Positions 10,031-19,594 of a stretch of DNA of 64,000 nucleotides are shown piece after piece. Under the pieces are notes generated by a model. The model was given only the letters and a program-made list of their open reading frames with translations. It was not told the origin of the DNA and did not search any database. Source of the DNA: Micropterix aruncella (Eukaryota; Arthropoda; Insecta; Lepidoptera; Micropterigidae); assembly GCA_944548615.1 (NCBI GenBank), contig OX155964.1, positions 17,154,653 through 17,218,652 of the forward strand. The letters run 5' to 3'. The position numbers and the translations under genes were made by a program. Position 1 is the first letter of the stretch, and every line of letters begins with the position of its first letter.

Positions 10031-10762
10031 ATGTCAGATTCCGACTTTGACGTTTCCGACGCGGAGGAAGACGACGCCCTATTCAATCTAGCGACCGAAC
10101 ACGTCAAGAAAATTGTCTCCAACGTAGATAGAAATAAACTCTTAGAATTGTACGCGTTTTATAAGCAAGCCACGGAGGGTAGGTGCAGTTCTGCACGCCC
10201 GGGCTGGTATGAGCTGCAAGCGAAACAGAAATGGGACGCTTGGAGCGCGCTGCAAAACCTCGACTCTTCCGAAGCGAAAAAGAATTACATCGCAATCGTG
10301 AACGAAGTTGATCCGAACTGGTTAAAGTCTCCAAAAAAAGGGAAAGGTGATTTTTGGGTGTCCGTCTCGTCGATGAGCAACAAGGATGAGACTGTTGACG
10401 ATAGCCAGAAAACGATATTTGATTTCTGCCGCGAAGGAAACGTTGCCCGCATGGCCGAACTCATTTCGACCAATTCGAAAGCGCTTTCTGCGCTTGATAA
10501 AGAGGGCCTAGGATTAATCCACTGGTCAGCCGATAGAGGCCATTTGAACGCTTTGAAAACCTTAATTGACACTAAATGCAATATAGACCTGGCAGATTCT
10601 ACTGGTCAGACAGCGCTTCACTACGCCGTTAGCTGTGAACACATAGAGTGCGTCCAATATTTATTAGATAACGGTGCGAATGTCAATATTAAAGATGAAG
10701 ATGGCAACACCCCAGTAGATTTATGTACTAATGAATATATTAAAAAGTTGTTTAATGAGTAG
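10031..10762 (+). CDS. ACBD6: ACBD6, acyl-CoA-binding protein with ankyrin repeats
   Basis: Intronless, 243 residues. An acidic N-terminus (SDSDFDVSDAEEDD) precedes an acyl-CoA-binding domain at about residues 15-97, with the signature LYAFYKQATEGRC and KWDAWSAL. A linker follows, then two clear ankyrin repeats (GLIHWSADRGHLNALKTLI and TALHYAVSCEHIECVQYLL) with a preceding half-repeat (TIFDFCREGNVARMAELI). This is the ACBD6 arrangement; the Drosophila relative is anox. It binds long-chain acyl-CoA in cytosol or nucleus. It starts one base after the SLIRP stop in the sequence TAAAATG, with A at -3. The immediate SLIRP-ACBD6 adjacency suggests shared transcription. Confidence 0.92.
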   Translation: MSDSDFDVSDAEEDDALFNLATEHVKKIVSNVDRNKLLELYAFYKQATEGRCSSARPGWYELQAKQKWDAWSALQNLDSSEAKKNYIAIVNEVDPNWLKSPKKGKGDFWVSVSSMSNKDETVDDSQKTIFDFCREGNVARMAELISTNSKALSALDKEGLGLIHWSADRGHLNALKTLIDTKCNIDLADSTGQTALHYAVSCEHIECVQYLLDNGANVNIKDEDGNTPVDLCTNEYIKKLFNE

Positions 10763-10777
10763 TGTTATGGGATAATT

Positions 10778-10783
10778 AATAAA
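10778..10783 (+). promoter_or_regulatory. polyadenylation signal AATAAA
   Basis: AATAAA 16 bp after the ACBD6 stop. No AATAAA occurs between METTL23 and SLIRP or between SLIRP and ACBD6, so this is the first plausible shared 3' end. One AATAAA does lie inside ACBD6 coding sequence near 10133. Confidence 0.6.
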
Positions 10784-10924
10784 TTGTTCTTAGTTAACTG
10801 TTCTTTTTAATTACACATTTTAAAACTTGGTAGCATTAATGATTATATAGGGTAATTAGATTGCTCAATGCCATGGAACATTTTGCTGTTGACATGCAGG
10901 TGGCGTTGATAGCATTGTTTGGTG

Positions 10925-11370
10925 AAATTAAAAGCAATTTATTTGGCCATCTATAATAACATTGATAATGAATAATAAAAAAGGACTGATTGATAATGAA
11001 GCTCATTATTTAACAGATGGTAACAATAATAACATTCAATTATTAGTGCCATCTATTGCATTTTATATAGGCTGATTACATAACAAAAATAATACAAAGG
11101 ATTAGAGCCATCTATTAGTCTATTTTAACTTTAAAGTGCGTAATTATTACTTATTGAAACCTGAATACCAAATAAAAAATTGGCATCTTTATGCAAATGT
11201 TATTAAAAAAATAGGAGCTATGATTTAGAAATTCATTTGATATTATATTATTCTTTTATTTTGAGTTGAGGGTGCCACAACAACATGTTTAGAAAGCCAT
11301 CTATTGGGCTGTCGGACAAGAGAAGATTAATCAATGTTTGGAACTATGACTGCCATCTACACGAGCAATC
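10925..11370. repeat. dispersed noncoding repeat, also at 59.36-59.77 kb
   Basis: Several blocks appear in the same order in both places: ATTTGGCCATC, CAATTATTAGTGCC, AAGTGCGTAATTATTA, TTATTGAAAC, GGAACTATGA and TGCCATCTACACG. It is AT-rich with repeated GCCATCTA words. No terminal repeats or coding frame were found; a non-autonomous element is likely. Confidence 0.7.
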
Positions 11371-11884
11371 TGATACCTTATATTGGGCCTATACAATCAG
11401 TGGTAGTAGTTGAAACATACAATTACTTTTCAAAATGCAGCCGTTGAGATGGGGACTGTTTGTATGACTGTCTCTGGGTGAAATTTTACCATTGATAAAG
11501 CTAATTGTACGGCAGCTCCCAAATGAGTTGTAGGTAAGCAATGAGCTCTTCCCTTTGAAGAATAAACCCGTTAATGAAAGAACTTTTAAAATTGGACTAT
11601 GTCTTCTTGAGATGTGCATTCAGACAGATAGAATTGTTTCATTCAACTTATTTAATAAACAGGTGGGGGGGGGATAATTATCTATTTTTAATATAGGTTT
11701 TATTGAAATCCATTGGGTTCTGAGATAAATTCAACTGACAGCCAACAGAGCGATGTTATGAGGATCCCGCTATGCTTTATCGGTGGTGGGAATCTCTAAA
11801 TGCTTAAAAGAGCAGAATATTGGTTTTGATAGTTTTTTTATAACAATTGAATTAAATTACGACTAAAATTAAATCGGATTTAAA
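11371..11884. other. no recognisable gene
   Basis: AT-rich DNA with a short G run near 11665. The only frame of note (minus, 11389-11619) has no recognisable domain. Confidence 0.5.
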
Positions 11885-12043
11885 GCTGCCATGGAATTCA
11901 CCGCCGAAGCCGGGACAATAATGTTATTACTCTTCTGAGGGGTGAGCTGTGGACTCCGGACTGACGACCAGCTGTGGTAGGTTTAGGACAGCTGCCATAT
12001 GTGAGCGACCACCTTACTGCCCATTCACTCCCCTTCGAAGCCA
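11885..12043 (-). mobile_element. RLE LINE 3' end fragment, diverged
   Basis: About 159 bp match the noncoding 3' end of the RLE LINE family (GCTGCCATGGAATTCACCG through CCTTCGAAGCC) with more mismatches and small deletions than the other copies. It is an old, almost fully 5'-truncated insertion. Confidence 0.75.
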
Positions 12044-12640
12044 AATATTCAGGCAGACAGGCATCACAACATCCATAATATTGTGTTTTTATAAAATCAT
12101 ACAGCCTTGGTCAAAAGTGCGTCGGATCAAACGGGACAAACGGGGCGTGGTGATAGAGGACCCTATTACCTATCGAAATAACCCCTATATATGTTTAGCG
12201 AATTGTAGTCGTTTTGGAGCTTTTTAGCTTTTTGTTTTTTTTTCACGTTTCCCGATTTCCATATAAAAATATTTATTTTAGGTTGACTAATTGTCTAATC
12301 ATCCTCATTTTTTACCTCAAATATTTGAATAATTACTCTTATTATTTTTGAATTTAGCCATTAGGAAAAATATCAAAATAAATTAAATACTAATATTTTT
12401 TTAAAACTTTACAAAACTAGATTAAAAAAATCACATTAAAAAAATCTTACTTACTATCTTAAAAACTTTCTTTACTTTCCTAGAAACTTACCCAGAAAAA
12501 ATATTGAGCTACTCCTAAGGTATTTAAAATATTTATGGAATAAATATAGGGATAAATTTTAAATCTTCTGACATCGACTATGACATCAAATTTTTAACCA
12601 CGTTTTGTTAGCACTCCGAGTGAATAAGTAAAGACTATAT
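12044..12640. other. AT-rich spacer
   Basis: Strongly AT-rich; no gene, repeat boundary or structured element could be supported. Confidence 0.5.
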
Positions 12641-12644
12641 ATAA

Positions 12645-14515
12645 ATAATAAATACAAACGGAGCTGCCATGGAATTCACCGACCGGAGTCGGGCCCATCA
12701 TAATACTATTTTTTTACACTTCTGGGGGGTGAGCAGTGGATTCCGGACTTACGAACCGGCTTTGGTAGGTTCAGGACAGCTTTCTTGCCACATGTGAGCG
12801 TTCACCTTACCACCCATTCACTCCCCCTTCGAAGCCATAGAATTTGAGATGCGCAAATCGCAGTTTTAGATATTTTTTCTAAGTAAGAGTTGATTATTTT
12901 TCTGGAAAGGCCAAGATCTTTAAAGAGGTGAAATAGAGATTTAGGTGGCAGGCCACGAGCGCCAACTTCCACCGCGTGAAGGTGAACAGTGAAGCCGTTC
13001 CGGGTTACGGCATTTGCAAGATCATGGTATTTATTTAATTTGTACTCGTGGTCTTTTGGGATATTTGATTCCCATGGAACAGTTAATTCTACAATAAGGG
13101 CCACCTTCCGAGATAGAGAATAAAGAGTTATATCTGGACTGGCTGGGCATCCGAGACTTTCAGGGAATTTATACTGCTTAGAGACCGAATCAACCTCCAG
13201 AATCCAATCTGTAGCTTTCTCAATTATTGAGAAAGGTTTTGTAGTTAAATGTTTTTTGCCTTTAGAGCCATCCCGCACAAACTGTATTGGGGGTTTGGAG
13301 GATACTGTCAAACCCTTGTTGGCCCGAGCCACTGAGAGACTAATTACCTCGCGAATAACAGCGAGAACTTTGTCATGGCGGTAAGTGTACCGTCCTTGAT
13401 TTAAGGCCACCTTGCAGCCAGCTAGAATGTGTCTAGCTCTGCAAGGGGTATTGCTACAGAGGGGACAAGAACTATATTCGGCAAACCTCCAACAAGCGAG
13501 GTTACTGGGGTCTGGAAGTGTATGCTGAAAGGCATTCAAATAAAATTTCAGCAACTCTGGCGTCGTCATAGACCTTCCAGTGCATTGGAGGCGGAATGCA
13601 AAAGTCCCTAATTGTTGTCCAATCATTCTGGCATTAAAGGCCAATAGCATGAGCCATACTGTTGCTGTCGTAATCTCCCCGCAAAAGAGACTTCTTCAAG
13701 TTCACGTCGCTCGTGGTTGTACTGCCATACCGCAGACCAGTGCCATTCTGGCTGATTCCAGTAAGGAACTTTTTGTGGAAGTCTACGCGGGCTTGTAGAT
13801 CATTTGAATCACTACGGCCACTTATTACGTGCTTCGATATTGCCGGATCTTTGGAATTGCACAGAATCGAATTTTTGGTTATTCTGGAGTTGGCGTAGAG
13901 CAGAGAGGGCAGTTTTAGTGCTAGCCCAAAATTTTGTTTGGACCTGAAGAGAGTCGAGGGCTCAGCTGGTTTGGCTAAGGACAGCCAGGATTTTAAACTA
14001 GCTGTCACCATCTAGACGGGACAGTTGGGTTTTGGTAAAATCGTAAATAAGAAAGGGCCATGACAAATGTGACTTTAGATAATTGTCATAGATCCAGGCC
14101 TTACGAGGGCCAGAAATTAGCAAGGCATCTATTTTGCCAGGCAACTTTTGAAATGCTCTATAACATGATCGCCCGAGACGTCTTTTCCCTGATGGGTGAT
14201 TTTTCTGCCGAGGAATTTGAAATGATTGTTTGGGTCTATAAGGGAGATATTAGAGCCCTTATAGACCAATTTGGGGGTCATAGGATGTAAATTTTGTGTC
14301 TATGCGGGCGAGTCCAAGGCAAAAACATTTGGAGGGCTTCACTTTTATACAGCCTGACCAGTCGCAGAAAAGCTCCACTTTCTGTAATAGCAGGGAAAGC
14401 TGCTTGGGGCTTCTGGTGATGAAAGTTAGGTCGTCGGCAAAAGCGAGGCTCGACGAGGTGTATTGGTCGTCTGTAGTACCTAATATCTTAGAGTATGCTT
14501 ATTTATACTCTAAGA
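12645..14515 (-). mobile_element. RLE LINE copy with reverse transcriptase C-terminus, longest in window
   Basis: Reading the minus strand from 14515 down, frame segments give a reverse transcriptase palm with SSLAFADDLTF (FADD is the catalytic YxDD-type motif) near 14420-14460. Then come an FKFLGRKITHQGKD block, a KAWIYDNYLKSHLSWPF block and a linker with VDFHKKFLTG, and finally the zinc-knuckle and endonuclease frame. Stops and frameshifts (for example near 14288, 14136 and 13640) break it. The 3' end lies at an ATAATAAATA tail, as in the other copies. At the endonuclease the motif reads ASPD where other copies have ALRPD. Confidence 0.82.
12802..13650 (-). pseudogene. RLE LINE zinc knuckle and endonuclease frame, copy 2
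   Basis: A 282-codon frame homologous to the 375-1208 copy. The CCHC motif (CPLCSNTPCRARHILAGC) and VELTVPWE are intact. One residue is missing and Arg is replaced in front of the PD pair, and the N-terminal stretch before PELLKFYLNAF is altered by indels. It belongs to the longer broken copy, so it is a remnant rather than a separate gene. Confidence 0.75.
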
Positions 14516-14519
14516 GATA

Positions 14520-14640
14520 ATAAATACAAACGGAGCTGCCATGGAATTCACCGACCGGAGTCGGGCCCATCATAATACTATTTTTTTACACTTCTGGGGG
14601 GTGATCAGTGGATTCCGGACTTACGAACCGGCTGTGGTAG
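14520..14640 (-). mobile_element. RLE LINE 3' end fragment
   Basis: About 120 bp match the last part of the family 3' region (GGAGCTGCCATGGAATTCAC to CCGGCTGTGGTAG) and begin at an ATAATAAATAC tail. It lies directly beside the longer copy in the same orientation, so two insertions abut. Confidence 0.78.
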
Positions 14641-14762
14641 TCCAAACAAAATTTTGGTATATTCTATATCCCGACTGCGTACTTGAGTTACATAAGCTTC
14701 AAACGGTCTCCTTTAAACGATATATAAAATAATAAAACTTACTTAGGATTTTTTTTTGTATA

Positions 14763-15030
14763 TGTAGATCCCTGTGTGAAACGCCTTGTTATTCTGATAG
14801 GTGATAAAATAAAAACTATGAATTACCAATTTTTAATTACCTACACTTTTCATTGAACACATTAAATGCTCAACTCATAAAATTTCGAAGTATATTGTTT
14901 GGATTCCTGTGTGAAACGGACTGTTATTATGATAGGTGATGAAATAAAAACTTTGAATTACCAATTTTTAATTACGTACACTTTTTAATAAACTCATTAA
15001 AATTTCAACATATTTTTGTTTAAAAGTCTC
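14763..15030. repeat. 135-bp tandem duplication in the 3' region of gene A
   Basis: CCTGTGTGAAACG followed by GATAGGTGAT, AATAAAAACT and GAATTACCAATTTTTAATTAC occurs twice, offset by 135 bp (14771 and 14906). It probably lies in or just beyond the 3' UTR of glycosyltransferase A. Confidence 0.75.
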
Positions 15031-18000
15031 CATTTAAATTATGGAAAACTTTAGGACAGTGTTTTTCAGCCAAGACGGTGTAAGCCACTCGCTCGTCTTT
15101 TGGTATTTTCCGACTGGAGCTGACTGAATTCCACACGTGAATAGCATGAGCGTCTGTAATCATATCCATGGCGGCGATTAACTCATCTTCTTGCGTATAC
15201 AACTTCCACTTCGTCCAATGTATTGGATAAAAGACATGCGGTTCGTAGACTTCGAAACCTAGAAAAAATATACATTGGTAGAATAAATATACAGAGGGGA
15301 GGGGGGTAAGTGGAGGGGTGGGTTTTGTGAGGGAGGGGGGGGGGGGTTGAAGGGAATTACTTCCCTTCCCCCTACTCCTCCATTGGGGGAGTAGGAAAAA
15401 GGGGAGGGTAGGGGGAGGGAGAGGTTAGTAGAGGGGGGAGAGGGGGAGAGAAAGAGCGGGGAAGGTTTAGATTGATGAGGGAGGGGAACGGGCTGGGAAG
15501 AAGGGGGGGTGTAGGGGAGGATGGAGGGTTTTGAGGGGAAAGTGGGATTTGGGGGCTGTTTAGGGGGTTTAGTGCGCGAAGGGGGGTTGCTGCTCGCCGG
15601 TAAAGTCTTGGGGTGACAACCGATTTTTTTACACTTCTACCGGTTTCCGTGACCATTTTTTTGGGAGCCGGTGCTGGTACCCGAGGCACTGCCTGGCCTC
15701 TTTGAATTCTGTAAGATACAAATCGTTTTTGCAAAGCCCAGCGTTGGCATTTTACGATCTGAGCCCAGTGCTGGCATTTTGAAAAGTATTTGTACGTCTC
15801 ATCGTATTACTAGTTTTCTTTTATGTATTGTATTCTTCCGCCTATATTAAAATTTCAATTATCTTTAGTAATAAGCGAGAATAAATTACCTTTACATGTT
15901 TTTCTATTCATTTGTGTAATTGCGGTACGACATAAATGCTGCAACACTCGAGTCATAACACCTGGTCCATTGTTAGACCATTTATGGCCATCGAAGTTAT
16001 CTTTTAAATCGCTGGAAAGAAAATAGAAGCAATTTATTTATATTTCAATAAAAATAAACAAAATCAGAATTATTCAGTACAAAAAACCAATTTACCCCAT
16101 GAAATTTGTAGCACACGACGTTTCAATGAAGACGCAACCGCCGTTCGACAAGGGCGGTTCATCACCGAAACGTCCGGTGATACAGTCACGCGTAAATCCA
16201 TTTATATTTATATATAATTTCACTCAACTGCGATATTCTTCGATATCAGAATTATTCAGTATTTCACCTCCAAATACTTGCCTCTCGAATCGTCGTCGAT
16301 TTAACTTAGCGTATCGCATAAAATTAAATTTTCTGATTTTTATATCATTGGATCTACTCGCGAGGCGCATCGACTGAGCCAATGAAAACGCAGTATTTCT
16401 TACCAAAGAGAGCAGTTTATTTATATTTTTAGTAACACTGCGTAAATCACATTCTCACATCCATCGTGTCAACCATAGGGGTAACAGAAATAGAGAACGG
16501 AAGTGCGAAAGCGGGCTGGGAGTGAATTGCATTCACCGAATAGAAAGAGATGCATAGGAGACCCCCTCCACCCTTGTCTAGTTGCGCATGCGCGTTTGTC
16601 CATAGCATAGCAGACTTATGGCGTCGAAGCATTGCCATGGTGACATATAAGCGTTGCCATAGTGATATATGTAGGTACCTACGTGGCTCCGTGCATGCGC
16701 GACTAGAAAAGGATGGAGGGGGGTACTATATTATGTTGCTGTCTCTTTCTGTTCGGCTGACGCATTTTCAGACTGGTCACGCTATCTAGTTACTTTTATA
16801 TACACTACTGTGAAAAAGTCTTCGAACAGTAACCCACAAAATAAACGAGGTGTCGTATTTTTGAAAGTAACTAAGTGAGCCCATTCCTTTTTTTTGTCGG
16901 GCTTGTTCATTCATTGGGGGAGTCATAAAACTTTATTAGACATTTCTGCAACCTACCTGGGTTGGGAAACAATTAGAAGAGTGGACAATGGTTAAATTTT
17001 CACAAAATGCCGTTCTCGTCTTTACCTGAAAAAGGGGTTGTATTTAATACTAATGTTATTTTTGAGTAGTTGCATATTGAGTACGTCGCAAAACGGTTAT
17101 TGTGAAATGGTTTTTGATTCTCTCTGCGAATATTTAAAAAATATATAATTCGAAATACCGTCGTTTAACCCTGCCGCGGAAAATTGTTTATATTGCTGTT
17201 GACCTGTGAACTCTTTTAATATATTTTATTAAAATGAATAATAATCCAATCCAACCTAGCACACGTGGTTTATATTGGGATTTGTGGCGGGTCAAAAGCT
17301 AGAACAAGTTGATAAATATAAATACCTACCTTGGCACCTGGCTGACACAAAACTGGGACATTTAAATGGAGACCAAGACTCGCATCGAAATTGCAAGTAG
17401 CGCCTTTGGAAAAATTAAAAAGGTCCTTTGTAATCGAAACCTGACAATCCCACTTCGAATACGTATTCTCCAGTGCTACATCTAGCCCATACATCTGGCA
17501 TAAACGGATGTGAGGCCTGGACTATTAAGGAAGATGTCAGGAAACGTATAGAAGCATTCGAGATGTGGGCATACAGATGCATGATGTTGATATCTTGGAC
17601 TCAGAAAGTCGTCAATGAGGAAGTTCTATGACGTGTCGGCCAAAAACGCAAGCTTTGGCAGACCATTAAACAGCGCAAAGTTGCATACCTTGGTCACGTG
17701 CTTAGGCACAACAGGTACGAAATCCTGCAACTCATTATGAAGGGAAACGTTGCAGGGAAGAGGAGACTTGGCCATAGACAGAAATATTGGTTGCGGAACA
17801 TTCGAGAATGGACTGGGATTAGGAAGTGTCACCGAATTGTTTTGCCTGGCAAAGGACGAAAAGCAGTACCTATGCAGAGCTGACTACCAACCTTCATTGG
17901 TTGGAGATGCACTCTAAGAAAAAAGAATAGATAGAAAACGATGCCATATAAAAGTAGATTTCCGCTAGCATTGCCACCCCCAGAGCCAGTAAAAGTCATT

Positions 18001-19594
18001 TTGAAAGATTCCCATTAAACGTAAACTTTTCTTTTCTTCATAAAATGGTGTGACTTTTTCGGCGCTGGCTCTTGTAACATAGTTAGCACACTGTGGGGTG
18101 CTATCACCTACAACGGCCGAACCCGTCACTCCAGGCTGGTATAACAAAATTTATCGTTCTTTCAGCTTGAAGTGAACGTAGAGACGATACAATCCACTGT
18201 CTAGCTACGTCAACTGGCCGCGTGAGTCCAGTAATCCGACCAGGCGCGCCCGTAGACCGATTTCCAGGGAAAACTGACCCGCCTGCAGACTTAGTTGCAG
18301 GAAGAAAAGTTCTTTCCGGGCTCGAACTTCTACTTAGAGGCTACCGGATGAGTGCTGATCCGTGAGTTGGGCCGAACCAAAAACGAAACGGGTCATAGTG
18401 GACAGGATCCATTAGCACAGAACAATTAGCACAGTATGGACGGACCTTTATATCTATAGTAGTCCCTACTGAGTAGGAAGAAGGGAGCTAATGGGCCCTG
18501 TTTGAGACCCATGTGTATAGGTCGGTCAAACGCTCGGTTTAACACCCATCCGACGGCCTCCACGCAGTACCGGGTAGGTCTCTCGCCTGCGGGCCAGTCT
18601 CCCCTAGGAGTCAACCTTCGGGCGCTCCTGGGCGCTTAGCGCACCGTGCGGCGTCAGCCAATCGATCGTGCATTCCGACTGACAGCCGGGGGAGTCTGGA
18701 AACATTAATGTTTCCTATAGAGCGGCAGTAGTTGTTAACCTTACGGCAACTGCTCATGAAACGTCCATTCGGCTACCTGATACTGGGCGAAGAATCGGGC
18801 AAAGGATGCCATGGTTGACGATCTAATATCGTTAAAACTTCCTGAGATGATGGGTTCGCCTGTTGTAGTTGACAGCTCTAGTTGAGTAGGTAGAAAACCT
18901 ACCTTAAGAAGGCTTGTGCCATTTCCTGTCCCAGTCCAATTGGGTCTAGTTTAAGAAATCCACAACCTATAGTTGTATTTGATATTGCTCCAGCATAATT
19001 TGACCCCAAATCGTCCATATTCTTCAAAACCACAATATCCATGTCCATATATGTTCCACCATACTTCCAGAGGGTTAGGTAGCGCAGAATGTTTGATGTG
19101 TCCGTAATTGGATACTTGGATTTCCGCAGGTCATCTACCTTGTGCCAATTTTCTAACGGAGTATTCAGCATGTATTTGTTGAGATTCACCCACCTAACCT
19201 TGACGTTAGGATATTTCATCAATTCTCTATAGTACGTCGAATTATCTTTCCGTGGTATAGGCGCCGTGTATAGCAAGAACACGGTGTGGTTCGGATGGGT
19301 GAGCGCTGCGGACTCCACTGCGCAGGCCTGCCTCGGAGTCAGAAACGATTCAGTGCTATTAGAGAAGCATGTCGTCTCGTGAAAGAAAATCCCCCTCCCG
19401 CTCAGTCCTGCCGTGTCCTCTTTTGACAATTCTGGAATAATATTCTCCGCTACATCTTGAGTATAGCAATCAAAGCTGTTCAGGTTTTGCGAACTGGTAT
19501 CCTTTGTTTCAACTGTTATTATACATACGAGTATACAGAAGATACAAGTTAATGTAGATCGGTGATTAAATGAGGTTCTTAACAATGTCTTCAT
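15020..19594 (-). CDS. alpha-1,4-glycosyltransferase A (A4GALT/Gb3-synthase-like)
   Basis: Minus-strand exons 19594-18903, 16011-15890 and 15258-15020 give 350 residues. Splice sites are GT-AG and frames join as AG|C and G|GT. It is a type II Golgi protein: short N-terminus, membrane segment at about 13-28, then a Gly_transf_sug catalytic domain with the DxD motif YMDMDIVVLKN (Asp184, Asp186) that binds metal and UDP-sugar. The C-terminal alpha-1,4-glycosyltransferase region has NNGPGVMTRVLQ in exon 2 and FYPIHWTKW in exon 3. Animal relatives add alpha-1,4-Gal or GalNAc to glycolipids; the insect alpha4GT proteins are the nearest known functions. Acceptor specificity cannot be read. Intron 1 holds a LINE remnant and a foldback element ending 26 bp from the exon 1 donor; intron 2 holds a G-rich tract. 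Confidence 0.88.
15293..15600. repeat. G-rich polypurine tract in intron 2 of gene A
   Basis: About 300 bp of almost pure purine on the plus strand with many runs of three or more G. The sense strand of gene A is therefore C/T-rich, which explains the Pro/Ser/Leu-rich minus frame here. Strong G-quadruplex or triplex potential is inferred. Confidence 0.8.
16117..16178 (+). other. nested stem-loop with GAAACGTC, hammerhead-like but degenerate
   Basis: GACGTTTC pairs with GAAACGTC and an inner AACCGCC pairs with GGCGGTT around a short loop. The layout and CAATGAAGAC...CGAAACGTC resemble Penelope-type hammerhead ribozymes (CTGATGAAGAC...CGAAACGTC), but the CTGATGA core is not intact. At best it is a decayed relic in intron 1 of gene A. 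Confidence 0.25.
17275..17885 (+). mobile_element. decayed LINE, C-terminal remnant
   Basis: Plus-strand frames, broken by stops, show the tail of an arthropod endonuclease-reverse transcriptase LINE: VEQVDKYKYL, then CEAWTIKEDVRKRIEAFEMW, then KVAYLGHVLRHNRYEILQLI, then GKRRLGHRQKYWLRNIREW. It lies in intron 1 of gene A, antisense to it. Clade (RTE- or CR1-like) is not resolved. Confidence 0.7.
18100..18876. mobile_element. foldback element, diverged copy in intron 1 of gene A
   Basis: The left end (CTACAACGGCCGAACCCGTCAC) and right end (GGGTTCGCCTGTTGTAGTTGACA) are inverted versions of one another and of the ends at 52.4-53.5 kb. Middle blocks CCTATAGAGCGG and CGGGCAAAGGATGC match the family arms. 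Many mismatches show it is older than the 52.4 kb copy. No transposase is encoded. Confidence 0.65.

Noticed and set aside
15372..15734. Pro-rich 120-codon minus frame
   Set aside because: It comes from the polypurine/polypyrimidine tract in an intron of gene A.
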